Below are positions 15,035 to 32,680 of a DNA stretch of 64,000 nt, piece after piece. The position numbers were made by a program, and so were the translations under genes. Each line of letters opens with the position of its first letter. The first letter of the stretch is position 1. The DNA lies in NCBI GenBank assembly GCA_008360975.2, contig CM039182.1, positions 91,719,405 through 91,783,404 on the forward strand, read 5' to 3'. The notes below the pieces were generated by a model, which worked only from the letters and a program-made list of their open reading frames with translations, was not told the DNA's origin and did not search any database. The stretch is from Lichenostomus cassidix. Its lineage: Eukaryota; Chordata; Aves; Passeriformes; Meliphagidae.

Positions 15035-15083
15035 TCCTGTGTGTCCCGTGCAGCATAAGTATTCCTGTGTGTCCTGTGCAGCA
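15035..15083. repeat. Two-copy direct repeat, about 21 bp unit
   Basis: A unit beginning TCCTGTGTGTCC occurs at 15,035 and again at 15,063, 28 bp apart, with one C/T difference. This is a small local duplication in unique non-coding sequence. Confidence 0.7.
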
Positions 15084-15540
15084 AAAGGAAAGACACTTGC
15101 CTACAGATATAGAACAGATTGGAGAAACCCTGCCTTTGCGATTGAAGAATGTCTCCACCTCTTACATACTGGAAGTTGTCATTGATTTCCCCAGCAGATG
15201 GAGTAGCATGTACAGTTTTGAAGATTCCTGCAGACATGGGATTTATTTATTTGCAATGCATACTACATTCTCAGCTAATATCATGGAACTCTACTTGGTT
15301 CAGCCTATCAAAAATTCAAGCTCCAAAGATGGAATAAAATAACAGATAAAATTAATAATCTTCTTTCTCTCCATAACTCTTCAAGACCTTCGAAAATCTG
15401 AAGTAACTTTTATTGAGGTTCTACTTTACCTTCAGCTCCTTGCATCTCCTGCTGTGCAGCAGAGCAGCAGAAACATCACAGATTTCAGAGGATGCAGACA
15501 TTCAAGTCAGTGGCAAAAAGGCACCACAAGAATTGTATGG

Positions 15541-15915
15541 TCACAGGATAATTCAGGTTGGAAGACATCTTGAAAGCTCACGTAGTGCCTTCCATCCTCT
15601 GTTACCTACAACTCAACACTTATGAGATTAGGTCAGGCTTCCCAGGGATTTATCCATCAGGTCTTGAAAACATCCAATGGAGAAAGGAGACAGCACAATT
15701 GCTTGAGGCAACCTCGGCTTGATCATCCTCATGGTGGAAGGGTATCTCCTTATATCCAATCTGTCTCATTTCAACTTAACCCCATTGTTTCTTGTCCTCC
15801 TGCCATGAACTGCTACAAAACTGCTACATGCCTTCAACTTCTTCATGGCCTCGGTGCAGCTTTAGGAAGGATGCTATTAAGCCCAAATTTATCACTGTCT
15901 CTCCTGTATTGAGGA
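15541..15915 (-). mobile_element. CR1 LINE 3' fragment, old copy
   Basis: The sequence starts with the reverse complement of a CR1 tail (TCACAGGATAATTCAGGTTGG) and continues through degraded CR1 3' sequence, ending near a block resembling the 'CTGTCTCTCCTGTACTGAGG' part of CR1. Heavy divergence suggests an old insertion. The upper boundary is approximate. Confidence 0.82.
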
Positions 15916-16686
15916 TGATCACATAGTGTGAGAGGTGGACACAACCAACCTCTGCTGTAAACTGACACACTGTGCCACTATCCTCCTGTATTTCCTAGTG
16001 CTGACAGCTCATGCATAGGCTAACTCAGGTGGACTTTATACTTTTACACCAAGCACAGCATTACATAGAGGAATATCTATTACTTAAGGACTCCAGAAAT
16101 CCTGAATTCCAGCCTGACCTGTGTCACTGAATTACTATACTAAAAAGATTAAATTCTTTCATATATACACTGCTTCCATGGAAGGACAGCATACATCTCA
16201 CAGGAAATATATATATTCAAGGTTCAGCCCAACTCAGCAAGTCTGACTTGAGACAAAAACTATTATTTCTTCATTAATGTGACAAAAGAGCACACCCCAT
16301 AATGCAGAGAGATAGTTTTGGAAGCAGATGTGATTAGGTGGGACCTACCCAATACTTTCATATCAATCTGTTTTTTCCTGGAAACGGCTGGATGATGCTA
16401 GATCCCATCAGCAGAAATCCAAGCAGTGCTTTCTGGCAATGCAGGAAGGTGGCCACATACACAAAGAAATTGGGAGTGGCACTGATGCAGTGCGGAAATG
16501 AAAGCAGGAGCAAAGCACAGGCATTGCTTTCACGTAAATGGCTTTATCTCACACACAGCAACAAAGAACATGACCTGTGGTTATTGCCTTTCTCAGCAAA
16601 CAGAAGGAAACAGTGTCTGTGCAACCAAGACCAAGTCAGTTCTTCTGACTAGTCAGTTCTTCAGAACTACATCCAAACTTGAGCTA

Positions 16687-16770
16687 CACAGAATCACAGA
16701 GTTGTAGAATGGCTGAGATTGGAAAGGGCCTTAACGTCTCTTTCCAACCACCTCACCACTGACATATGAA
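16687..16770 (-). mobile_element. CR1 3'-end fragment
   Basis: A short piece with the reverse-complement CR1 terminus (ACAGAATCACAGAGTTGTAG, then a TTGGAAAGGGCC block). Only the last 80 or so bases of the element are present, as is typical for strongly 5'-truncated CR1 copies. Confidence 0.85.
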
Positions 16771-18999
16771 TGATGTCCTACAAAGTAGCAACTGCTACAG
16801 GTTATCAGGAGGTGAGCAGAAATGTTATGATTGCTTAAAACAGAAAAGAACCTGAGGGATTAATCTGCCCAACGCTTGCAGGCAGAAAACTGGGAGAATA
16901 AAGAAATGAGGTGGTATAGCTTATTAATAATAGCTAGTAAGTAGCAGTGGTTCTTAGTGCTATAGGCATTTTACCTGGCAGCATTAAGAGAGGGTGAGAA
17001 GGAAAATGTAGGATGGGAAGCACTGCATGAAGGCTCTTCCGTCACAGAAGGTACTGGAAATATTTAGCATGGGCGTGCTAATTAGGCATTGCAGTTATGC
17101 TTTCAGATCTGGGACCTGATGGTGTTAAATGCATAGTGAAAAAAGTGAGACTCTGTATGCAAAAGTACGGCTTTGACTCCATACATTTGCTGGTTTACAA
17201 CAGCACAATGGAGTTACACTGGAATGCCAGAACCCATGGTGCCATCACTCTCCCACGTTAATCTGTCTTTGCAGGTTTTTCACAGTTGGATACATCACAA
17301 AGACACTTACAGTAAGATAGGATGCTGTGTTTGGAATGCATGCCAGTTTTGATGACAAAGTTCCTTGTAATCTGATCCATGAATTATCAGTAACAGCATT
17401 GTTTCCAACTTCAGCATTATCTGACAGCCACTGTTTTACAGTAGATAGTGGAAGAACAGGTTCTGGAATACAAATACAATTGTCTCACAGCACTTTTCTA
17501 CAAAACATGGTGATTAGGTGGCTTTTTAAGATATCATCTTTTCATCATCATAATGCCCCTGCATTGTAGGGGTAAGGCACAGGCTGACTTCCACCAACAC
17601 CATCTTCCTAAAGTACAGGCATATTTACATGGCTTGTGAATCAGCTACAGATTTTACTAACCCTGGCACAACTACACCTACAACTTCACTGCCAAGAGGT
17701 GTCTTTTTATACAGGGAGATAACTAACTGCAGTACTTATCCTAGTCCATCTACTCCAAAAAGACATGGGAAGTTCATATATCTTAAATTACGGAGTTTGA
17801 TCAGTCTGTAAAATGCTTTAACACTGCATTGCCCGCAAGAGCAGGGAAAGTGAACTTTGGGACATTGGTATTATTTTCCCTCACACGGCTTTGACGTCTA
17901 TATGGCAAGGATAAGCCAGGTGTAAACATTCAAACATCTGTACCCAAACTCCCTGGAAAACATCCAAGCTTCAGCCACTATGCAGGACCTGGCTGGTCAG
18001 CACTGGCAATTACCTGGCATTATATGAAGGCACTCCTTCTTCAATGCTTTTAGCAACTTGTGTACTTGACAATGAAGAGAAAACCACCCAGCCTTGAGAT
18101 TCTGGACAGACAAATGCTCTGCGAGAAAGAACCAGGACTTTCATCCCAACAAACAGTGAGCCAGAGGCTCTTAAGCCAGAGAGCAGACAAGAACGATGAG
18201 TAACAGGATCATTGGTAAAGTTACCTAAAAATCTGTGTGGAGACAAGGGAAAGAGAAGCTGTCCACCAAATGGAATATTTGGACACACAGGTATCACACA
18301 GGTATGCAGTGACTTTAACTAATTTTAGCAAAATATTTTAAAGAACCTTTTTTATTGGCAAAGTGCCTGGAAAAATGGTTACAGTTGTATTCCTAGAGCC
18401 CCTTTTCCTTTCAGAGAATTACTCAGTTCAATGGGAGAAAGAATACAGGGCAAGTGTATACTTGGAAGTTGTCTTCCTTCTCCTGGATTCACTGTGAATG
18501 CTGAGATGAAATTCAGAAAAACACACTTTTTAACTGAAATCATACCAGAAATTAAATTTTATGTGTTGCTCTGGCCACCTAGTGCATGTTGTAGGCATCT
18601 TCTAGTATCATCTGTGTGAGATCTACACGTAACAGAAATGGTGCAGGCTATCAAGAAGTAAGAACTTTATATAAATCAGTTTATGAGCCAGCAGATAAAT
18701 CTGAATGCACAGGTGGTGAGCGAGAAATGAATAAGCAGGAGGCCTGGGAACAGTGCCTAGTGAATTTTGGGAAGGCACTCTCAAGCACGTCTGAGTTTTC
18801 ACTCGCATCCTCCATGCATGAGGCTAGAGCCTGTCCTTATGTGAAATCCAGCATCTCAGTGCCAGGATTATACTCAAGCCCAGACATATCAGGTTTTTTG
18901 AGGATGGTCATAAACAGGGACAGAAGCTTAAAGTAATCCTGCAGTGATGCAAACTCACTGTCGTGCTGCCGGCAGGAAGGCAATTGGTGTCATTATCTG
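16771..18999. other. Intergenic stretch, nothing recognised
   Basis: Unique sequence. The open frames near 17,327, 18,010 and 18,616 are under 110 codons and show no known domain, and I find no pair of plausible splice sites that would join them. Confidence 0.45.
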
Positions 19000-19815
19000 C
19001 ATCTTCAGCAACTTTATGAGGACATCAAATTTCACAAAGTGGTAGCTGGTGGAGAAAAGCACTGCAATCTCACAGACCTCAGCAGTGTGGAAAAAAGAGC
19101 CAACAAAAACCTCCTGAAATCCAGGACAGACAAATGTTAAGTCCTGTATCTTGGGTGGAGCAACTCCGTGCAGTGAGACATGGCTGACTCTCCAGAAAGC
19201 AGCTTTGCACAGAATGCCCTAATGGACACACTGGACATGAACCAGGAGCACAACCTTGCAGCCAGGAAGGCTAACCGTGGAGTGAGATGCACAATGAGCA
19301 CATCAAGCAAAGCACTTGCAAAGATACTCCTTTATAGACACTCATTTGGAAAACTCTGTTTTGTGCCCCCAGTGCAAAAGGAACACTAACAAACTGGAGA
19401 ATCTAGGAGAGGGATATTTAGATGGTTGGAGGCTGGAACACATGACACACAGGGACAGAGACAACCAGGTTTGTTTGGCTCAAGAGGCTGAGGGGAAAAC
19501 ACAAGCTGCCGTCCTCCCCTAAGGTTGAAGAGTGGATGGAGCTAGAGCCCACGCAGCAATACTCAGCAAAAGGACAAGAGGCACTCACTACAAGGACCAA
19601 CAAAGGAATTGTAATTGGACATAACAAACAATATCCTCACCAGAGAGTGGTTAAGCACAGGGACAGATATCCAGAGAAACCCCTTCCTTGGATATTTTCA
19701 AAATGCAATTGCACAAGGTCCTCAGCAACCTCATCAAGCCTTGATGATTCCACTGCTCCGAGCAGGGAGCTGGCTCAAAGACATGATGGGTTCCTACCAA
19801 AGTACATTTTGCATG
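19000..19815 (+). mobile_element. CR1 LINE, plus-strand copy
   Basis: The plus strand carries the CR1 ORF2-end and 3' region in order: a block around 19,140-19,265 corresponding to the 'AAGTCCTGTATCTTGGGTGGAGCAA' and 'GGACATGAACCAGGAGCA' type segments, then the 3' portion with a GAGCAGGGAGCTGG block near 19,760. The terminal octamer repeats are not preserved. Boundaries are approximate and the copy is strongly diverged. Confidence 0.8.
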
Positions 19816-22800
19816 ACCTATACCCATATTTTCAATACTATTACACATTGCTGTAGCTATCTAGTGTTAAGTGCTGATTCCAATGTGAATTTCTATTGGA
19901 AAGTGTTGACATTTGCAATAACTTTTCACTGTCATTTTAATCAAACAAAAAAAAATCATTAAAATTACATTTAATTAATTTTATTCATTGATTACTTCTT
20001 GAAATAAAGGAAGCAATGTGGAAAAAAACAATGGAATAAAATTAGAAACAGAGGTCTACCAAACTCCACAATTGCATCAGGTTCAGATTCACACTGAATT
20101 ACAATAATTTGGTCCTTCACAAACTTCTGTGCAGCTGTATCATGCAGTTACGGTTTTTTTCCTCACAGATGTCTTTCTGAGGTGAGGAACACACACCTTC
20201 TCACCCACAGATTACAACAAATGCCACATTCTAACTGCATGGTGCTTTTATGTAAGATAGGAGTAACATTACTTACCATCCAATCTTGGGAATTTAAGGC
20301 AACATTGCTTTAGGTTCTTTTCATATTACCTTACCAGAAAAACAAAACAGCAGCTAATAAACTGAAAGGTCACACAGGATAGCATGATAGTGTAACTTCA
20401 AAGAATTTTTGTTTGGTCAAAAAGTCACAGATACTATTCTGAAAGGCAGCTGTGTGAAAAATCCTTCAAAATAAGAAACAAGGATAATTATTTGCAACCT
20501 GCTGCCAAGTGTGCAATAGAGATGTCAAATCTGTGGTGATCCACATCTAAACTTGGACTTCTGTTGTAAGTAAAATAGGTCTGTTCTGTTCATCATTGTT
20601 ACTACCTGGCATAATTCTGCATCGGAGCATTATCATACTACATGCCACAGTTCAGTATCATCAGAGGCCTCCGGAGAATAAGAGATAAATAGAAGGAAGA
20701 AGGGAAGATAATACGTGTCAGGGATGAGATATACTCAGCAACTTCACACCTGCTCTTGCTTTACCTGCCTTTCCTTTCAGCAACTTCTGAAGTCAAAGCA
20801 GAAATCACAAATGCTATACAATTTTCCCCTCAATAAAAAAAAAAGCCAAAAGGCAAAGAGTACCCCTCAGAGATCTTAAGCTGTGAATCATTAATATTCT
20901 TAGTGTATTTTTAAAAACGCCAAGTCTAGAAAAGAGCCTTCTACGAAACACATTTATATAAACAGCTAGTATGAAGATGTCAGTACAGCCTTATTACCAA
21001 AGGAGGAAGTTTATAAAAAGTTAGGTTTTGAGGTCATCTCTTTATCCAGAAAAAACACAAAACCAAAAACCACTGGAAGGAGCATGCACGTGCGTGTGTG
21101 TATTGTGCAGTAGAACTGGCTTCTGAACAGATAGCAACAGTGTCAGTTCTGAAGCACTAGAACTACAAGAGCCCATTTAACTACAGATCAATAGCTCGTG
21201 AATGATTGACTTTAGTGTGCAAATATGTGCAAGAGCAAAGACTAAAATTTTCCTGTCATAAAAGAAGACTCTCTCCCCCTTTTCTTCCTAGGTAACAAGC
21301 GTGAGGCTTTTGCACAGAGGGAGCTTTGACCTCTGTCTCCCTCTTCTCTCAGTTACCTATTCCATCCAACCCTCAAGAATGGTGTCTTTCAGCTTCTAAG
21401 TCTCTGTTAAATTAGACTGAAGCTGCTCACATACTCAGATTTATTCCTGGGAGGGAAACCTTAAGGCACAGATGCGCTAGCGTACAACAGAACCATGTCC
21501 TTATAAAATTCCTTCTTCAGCTGAGGGATAATGGAGTCTGAGGTTGCAAATACTTTTTTTTAAGTCTAGGATAAAAGATTCTAGTACTTTATCTTCTCTT
21601 CTATGGAAATACAAGTTTCTCCAGATATCCTAATCTTTGTTGTTAAGGAGATGAAGTAAAGATCTTTGAGGACTTAGAGCCTTCTGCAGCACCTAAGTAA
21701 AGATATTTATAACAGTCAGCTCAGTCAAGCTTGTATTTCAATCAGGTAACAGTAGACATAAAAGGCCAAAGTATTACTAATTCCTAGTCACCTGATACGA
21801 AGCTTTTCAAACGACTGTCCTTTTTTCTTTTCTACCTGTTACTGAACAACTAGTTTTCTGTATTACAGATTAGCTACTGTTTATCAGTATGGCTATAATT
21901 TATTCACCCAGGTCAAACAGAATTTCATATTCATTATTAGCCAAATTAGTGCTAAGTCTTTGCAACATGCATTTCTTTATCTGTACCACTCTGGAACTGA
22001 AGTTTAATAAACATCAGTTGCAAGACTGCACCACAACTTGTGTACATGAAACACTAAGAATATGAGCATGAATATCCAACAGATTCATGCTAATAATTAA
22101 AATAACCACAACTTGGAAACATACAATAGAGAAATATGTGTTTTAACAAAGCACAAGGAATATAAAACAAAGCTATGGATGTTTCAGCTAGCTGAATCCA
22201 ACTAAAGTATCACCAGAGGTAAGCTGACACAGAATACAAAGCCAAGAAAGGGTAGGAAATAATTAGTGCAAAACTAGAGATATTAGACTCTTTTGACAGT
22301 GCATGCAAAAATCCACGATACAGGTCATTCTAGAAAATAAAATATTTAAGCAAGGAAAGCACTGTCAAAATAGTCAACATTTTTATACTCAGTTGAATTA
22401 GATGTATTAAAATATATTTGAATGTATTAAAAATTTATCAAAACACTTTACATTAATAAGCCTTTCCCCCATCACTTTTCCAAGAATGTCATCAATCCTG
22501 GTCTTTAGAAGCAGCACGACAACTAAAAAGCAGAACTATGGGAGGCTTTAAATGGAATTAGTTGATGTGGGCAGCTTTTAGGAACTGGAAGTGTTTCAAA
22601 GAAAATTGTTTCCTGCTGTATTAGAAAACAGTCAAACAGTTTATTAGAAAAAGTAGTAAAAAAAGAGGTCACCTACTTTGATATTACTGTTATTCCTTAC
22701 CCTATTTTAGAGTATTCCATTCCTTTTCCTTTGAGCACCACAAATTAGCTCAGTGCAGTTTCTCCATGTGGTCATAGTACCTAGTGTTATGGCATAAGTA

Positions 22801-23305
22801 CAGCTCAAAACAATTATCTCTATAACCCCAAGACCACATTCCTTATTCTTGTTATTGCTCTGAGCAGTTTGGTCTTTTCAGAAGTAATGCTAATTTAAGA
22901 ACTGCTTTAAGGGAGGTGGTAAGAGAGGCTGCTTCTACAACACGCAGTTAGCACTTCTATCAAGGCTGTGTAACTAAGAATATTGTTTTACCCTTCCAAG
23001 CTGATATTCAACCAGGACTCTACATGAACAGAAAGCTAAAATAATTCTATCCAACTTCAAGACCATATTAGCAGTGAGAAATGGTAATGCACAAATAGTG
23101 TAGACACCTTTAAAAAGAGAAGAAAGAGCTGTCTGTTTAAAAGGAAACTAATGAACACCCAGAAGCAAACTGGAGTGATTATCTGAAGAAACACTTGGCT
23201 GTATCTTAGCCTATTTGCATGTCCTGTTATTTAAAACACATCCATTGCTTTTACAGTCCTCCCATTCCATTTAATTCTCCTTGAAAGAGTCTGGACCTGC
23301 AGTTG
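19816..23305. other. Intergenic stretch, nothing recognised
   Basis: AT-rich unique sequence lying downstream of the 3' end of SEC61B. No exon, RNA gene or repeat was recognised. Single AATAAA or TTTATT hexamers occur but without gene context. Confidence 0.5.
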
Positions 23306-23412
23306 CAGAATCACAGAATATCCTAAGTTGGAAGGGACCCACAAGGATCACTGAAGTCCAACTCCTGGCTCTGCACAGGACAGCCCCAAGAATCACACCA
23401 TGCACCTGAGAA
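23306..23412 (-). mobile_element. CR1 3'-end fragment
   Basis: This begins with the reverse-complement CR1 terminus (CAGAATCACAGAATATCCTAA, then a TTGGAAGGGACCCACAAGG block) and stops after about 105 bp. It lies some 470 bp beyond the likely polyadenylation site of SEC61B. Confidence 0.88.
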
Positions 23413-23886
23413 TGAAGAATGTCTTTGACAGGCATAAAATTTTTCTTTTTAAAATCAGTTAGGTACCACTTCATGTTGTTCCTCAAGGGCAGTTTGAAAA
23501 AACAATCTTATTTATATAACTTTTATGTATAATGAGCCCTGAGTAAAGTTTAACTTGCATTTAGGAAATAAATTAAATAAATCCACCTGTTTTTCTAGAG
23601 TTAACAGACAAACATGACCATCTCAGCAAAGGTTTATTTCAACAAGGATGTTGGTTACAGTCTCATGTTTGTGAACCTGATTTTGTCTCTTCCATTCACA
23701 AAAAAGGATCTTCTAGCATAAAATAACATAGCAATGATTAATATGGAAGAATCTGGTTTGAACTGCCAAATGGCATTTACTCAGAAATATGATTACATAT
23801 GAAAACCACAAGTAAAATGTATTAGCTGTGGTATGCTGGAAGAGGAAAAAATACAGTTAAGACTGTTTCTATTTCCATATACAACT

Positions 23887-23892
23887 TTTATT
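23887..23892 (-). terminator. Likely SEC61B polyadenylation signal
   Basis: AATAAA on the minus strand (TTTATT on the plus strand), about 220 bases after the SEC61B stop codon. A 3' UTR of this size is normal for this gene. It is the first canonical hexamer after the stop, but no cDNA evidence is available. Confidence 0.6.
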
Positions 23893-24111
23893 GCAATACC
23901 TGTATTCTAAGTGTACAGATACAAATATAAAATGACCCATGACAGGCTTTAAAGCTGCCCAAGTAGCAAACTGAGAAATTAATTCGGTATTATAGCCAAA
24001 GTTGACAGGACTTCAACAGGTGATAGGAAGCTTCCCCAGTCTCTCTCCAAGAACAACCAGGATCCACCATAGTTTTGGTCCAAGATGTATGCTTTAAGTT
24101 GGCAGCTGAGT

Positions 24112-29129
<5,018 letters not shown>

Positions 29130-29529
29130 GGCGGCGGCGCTGGCTCGGGCTCGGTGCGCTCTCACACGGCTCCGCTACAGCCGCTCCGGCCACGTCCCTG
29201 CCCGCATCAGGCTCCGCCCCCAAGCCGCGCTTCCCGGGACCGCGCGGCTTCCCAGGATAATGCCTGAGCAGCACCGACCGCTCATCCCCGTATCCCTCGC
29301 TCGGCGGCCGCTTCCCGAGAGCGCTTTCCCCCACGACGCCTCGGTCGCGCCCGCTCGTTGCGCAGCGGCCGGGCCAGAGCGGGACCGCTCCGAACGACGC
29401 GTCGGGCAGCGCCGAGGCCGCCCGGGGGGTGCGGCGGGCGGGAAGGCCCGGCAGGAAGGGAAGGAAGGCTGACGTGTCCCGGCGGGGCCGCCGGGCTGCG
29501 CATGCGACCCTGTGCCCGCGGTAGCGGCC

Positions 29530-32500
29530 ATGGAGGAAGGGGAGGAGGAGGCGAGGGGAGAGGGCCCGTCCGTGCTGTTCCTGCACCCGGACCTGGGCCT
29601 GGGCGGCGCGGAGCGGCTGGTGGTGGACGCGGCGCTGGCGCTGCGGGCGCGGGGCTGCCGGGTGCAGATCTGGACGGCGCACTACGACCCCGGGCGCTGC
29701 TTCGCGGAGACGCGCGGGCTGGCCGTGCGGCGGGCGGGCGGCTGGCTCCCGCGCAGCCTGTGCGGCCGCGGGCACGCCCTGTGCGCGGCCCTGCGCATGG
29801 CCTTCGTGGCGCTCTACGTGCTGCTGCTCAGCGGAGAGACCTTCGACGCCTTCGTGTGCGACCAGGTGCGGGCACTGACACGGGGATAGGGATGGAGAGG
29901 GGGACCGGGGCGCCGCCGTCGCTGGCTTGATGGGAGGCAGGAGTACTGGTGAGCTGCTCTTCACAGAATCACAGAATTAATTGTTAGGTTTGGAAGGGGC
30001 CTCTACTCTACTCCACTCCAAACCCCCTGCCAAAACAGGATCACCTAGAGCAGGTTACTCTGGAACGCATCCAGGTAGGTTTGGAATGTCTCCAGACAAG
30101 GAGACTCTTCGAGCTCCCCGGGCAGCCTGTTCCAGTCCCTGCCACCCTGAAGGTAAAGAAGGTCTTCCTCATGTTGATGTGAAACTTCTTGTAATTTATT
30201 TTATGGCCATTACGTCTCATCATGTTGCTGGGTACCACTAAAAAGAGTCTGGCACCATCCTCTTGGCACTTGCCTTTGAGAAATATATTTACATGGGTTA
30301 ATAAAATCCCACTCACTCTTCTCCAGACTAAACAGGTCCAGCTCCTGCAGTCTCTCATAAGGGAGATGCTCCAGATCACCTCCAGAGCATCAAATCCCCA
30401 CAAAATCAGATTTGTTGTGTGGGGTACAAGAAGCCAACAATGACACATTCAAGAGAGAGACATTGATTGTTCATTTCAGAGCTGTGCAAGTCTGGCTGCT
30501 TCAAGATGTTCCAAAAATCAAGCGCACCCCATCAGGCTTTCTGTGCCATCCTTTATACACAGAAATTCAGAGTTAGTAACTTTCCAAGTGTGGCCCCTCA
30601 TAATGTTATGATTGGTTAATCATTTCCAGAGAAGGGCAGTGGAGCTGGAGGAGGATCTGGAGAACAGGTCTTATCAAGAGTGGCTGAGGGAGCTGGTGTG
30701 TTTATGCCGGAGAAGAGGAGGCTTGGTGGGACCATATTACCCTCTAGAAGTGCCTGAAAGGATGGTCTAGCAGGTGGGGGTTGGTCTCCCTGACAGCTAG
30801 TGACAGGATGAGAGAACATCATCTTAAGCTGTACCAGGGAAGATTTAGCTTGGACATTAGGAGGAATTTCTTCACAGAGAGGGTGATTATACATTGGAAT
30901 GGACTGCTCAAGGAGGTGATGGAGTCACCATCCCTGCATATATTTAAAGAAAGACTGGACATGGCACTTAGAACACTTAGTGGTGTTGGGTCATTGTTTG
31001 GACTTGATGATCTCTTTTCCAACCTAATTGGTTCTGTGGGTTCCATACAAGTTGCATAACCCCAATTAACTTCTACACATGCTCAGGTAAATGGTCTTCA
31101 CATAGGCAGGGGTCTTTCTGACCTGTAGGTGTGTTTTCTAGTGTTATAATGAACAAGTTACAAGTTATAGTTTAGCTATAGGATACATGGACATTGAGCA
31201 TTTTGCCAAATTAGCGATGTATACATTGACGTAAATCAACATCTTGATTTACTACATCCTTAAAGCTTGTTATTTTCAGCATGTCTTTGACTAAGGAATA
31301 CTAACTGTTGCCTGTTCCTCTGATTGGATCTCCTTCCTTGCTGATTAGGCTTCAAAGTGTACAAAGATCTTACACCAAAGAACATCCTGAATTAAGATAA
31401 TCTTGACGTATTCTGCATTTTGCAATTCACTTCTTCCATTCTGGGGCAGCTGGAGGGAGAAGATGCCACTTCCACTCGGGCTCTGCTCCCAGCACTTCTT
31501 GTAGTGGCAGGAGGAAGTGTTTGGATAAGTCCTGAGGCTTGATGGGGCCTGGGTGGGGAGCAGGGTGCCTTATTGAGGGCGAAATTAAAGGGCCACAACA
31601 AGAGGTCTTGGATGAGGGAGTACAACTTGATGTGCTTGTGGAGGGAAGAGGGAGAAGACACTTGGTTTGCAAAGCACTGGGTCCCAGAGCACAGCTTTGA
31701 AATCACATGTACACACTGGTGGCACTGATACAAATAATTACCCTCTCCTCTTGTCCTGTCTCTCCTGGTTGCACTAGGTGTCTGCCTGCATTCCTGTACT
31801 TCGACTGGCCAGAAACCGTAAGAAGGTTTTGTTTTACTGTCACTTTCCTGATCAACTTCTGACCAAGAGAGAATCTTTCCTAAAGCGCCTCTACAGAATG
31901 CCACTCGACTGGCTGGAAGAGTACACGACTGGCATGGCAGACTGTATTGTTGTGAACAGCAAGTTTACTGCCAGCGTGTTCAAAGACACATTTAAGTCCC
32001 TGTCTCACATAAACCCGGATGTCCTCTATCCATCGCTCAACATCAGTAGCTTTGAAGAAATTGTTCCTGCAGATATAGCTGACCTGATACCAAAAAAGAA
32101 AAAGTTCTTGTTTCTTTCCATTAATAGGTACGAGAGGAAAAAAAATCTAGCACTGGCTCTCGAAGCTTTGCATGAACTTCGAGGGAGACTTGACTCTCAT
32201 GAGTGGGATGAAGTTCACCTGGTTATGGCAGGTGGTTATGATAAGCGAGTTCTGGAAAACGTGGAGCACTATGAAGAGCTGAGGAGACTTGCAGCCAAGC
32301 TTAGTGTTAATGACCATGTGACTTTCCTGAGATCATTCTCAGATGAACAGAAAATCTCTCTTTTTAGTAACTCCATATGTGTGCTTTATACACCAAGCAA
32401 TGAACATTTTGGCATTGTCCCATTGGAGGCAATGTATATGAGATGTCCAGTAATAGCAGTTAATTCAGGTGGTCCTTTAGAGTCAATCTCACATAATGTT

Positions 32501-32680
32501 ACAGGATTTTTGTGTGATCCTCTGCCAACCCAGTTCGCTGAGGCTATGGAAAAAATTGTGAAAGATCCTCTCTTAAAGGACACAATGGGAGCAGCTGGGA
32601 GAATGAGAGTTATGGAAAAATTCTCTTCAGAAGCTTTCTCAGAACAGCTGTACCAATACATACGCAGATTAACAGAATAA
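29530..32680 (+). CDS. ALG2: Alpha-1,3/1,6-mannosyltransferase ALG2 (two coding exons)
   Basis: This GT4-family enzyme, on the cytosolic face of the ER, transfers the second and third mannoses from GDP-mannose onto dolichol-PP-GlcNAc2Man in N-glycan precursor synthesis. Exon 1 is 29,530-29,865 (112 codons) and ends in CDQ before GTGCGG. Exon 2 is 31,778-32,680 after GCACTAG. Both junctions are phase 0. The product is 412 aa, close to the roughly 416 aa of mammalian ALG2. The N-terminal half has the glycine-rich GLGGAERL loop (about residues 23-30) and a hydrophobic stretch (about 90-100) typical of membrane association. The C-terminal half has NRYERKKN (about 228-235) and the EX7E motif (E321 and E329, in [12 protein letters not shown]). 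The start is chosen for its GCGGCCATGG Kozak context; an upstream in-frame GTG is not credible. Exon 1 is extremely GC-rich and exon 2 is not, because exon 1 lies in the CpG island. Confidence 0.97.
29961..30395 (-). mobile_element. CR1 LINE 3' portion in the ALG2 intron
   Basis: This starts with TCACAGAATCACAGAATTAATTG, the reverse complement of the CR1 3' end, and runs through CR1 3' sequence to a block resembling 'CTCCTGCAGTCTCTCATAAGGGAGATGCTCCAGA' near 30,380. It is 5'-truncated and starts only about 95 bp after the exon 1 donor. It is antisense to ALG2. Confidence 0.94.
30441..31391 (-). mobile_element. Possible old LTR in the ALG2 intron, split by a CR1
   Basis: The two flanks of the plus-strand CR1 (30,441-30,627 and 31,045-about 31,391) look like halves of one non-CR1 element. 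On the minus strand the 30,441-30,500 part resembles an LTR end, with an AATCAATG block near an A/T-rich polyadenylation-like region, and TGATTGGTTAATC near 30,610 resembles avian LTR U3 sequence. I find no convincing target duplication or terminal CA, so this is weak. Confidence 0.3.
30628..31044 (+). mobile_element. CR1 LINE 3' portion in the ALG2 intron, plus strand
   Basis: This is a recognisable CR1 3' region in forward orientation. It starts with AGAGAAGGGCAGTGGAGCTGG and contains the 'GACATTAGGAGGAATTTCTTCACAGAGAGGGTG' type block near 30,855. It ends in the GGACTTGATGATCTC and CCAACCTAATTGGTTCTGTG tail at about 31,044. It is 5'-truncated and in the opposite orientation to the neighbouring CR1 at 29,961. 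Confidence 0.94.

Noticed and set aside
31392..31904. 170-codon minus-strand frame over the ALG2 intron/exon 2 boundary
   Set aside because: It runs antisense across the true exon 2 and has no domain.
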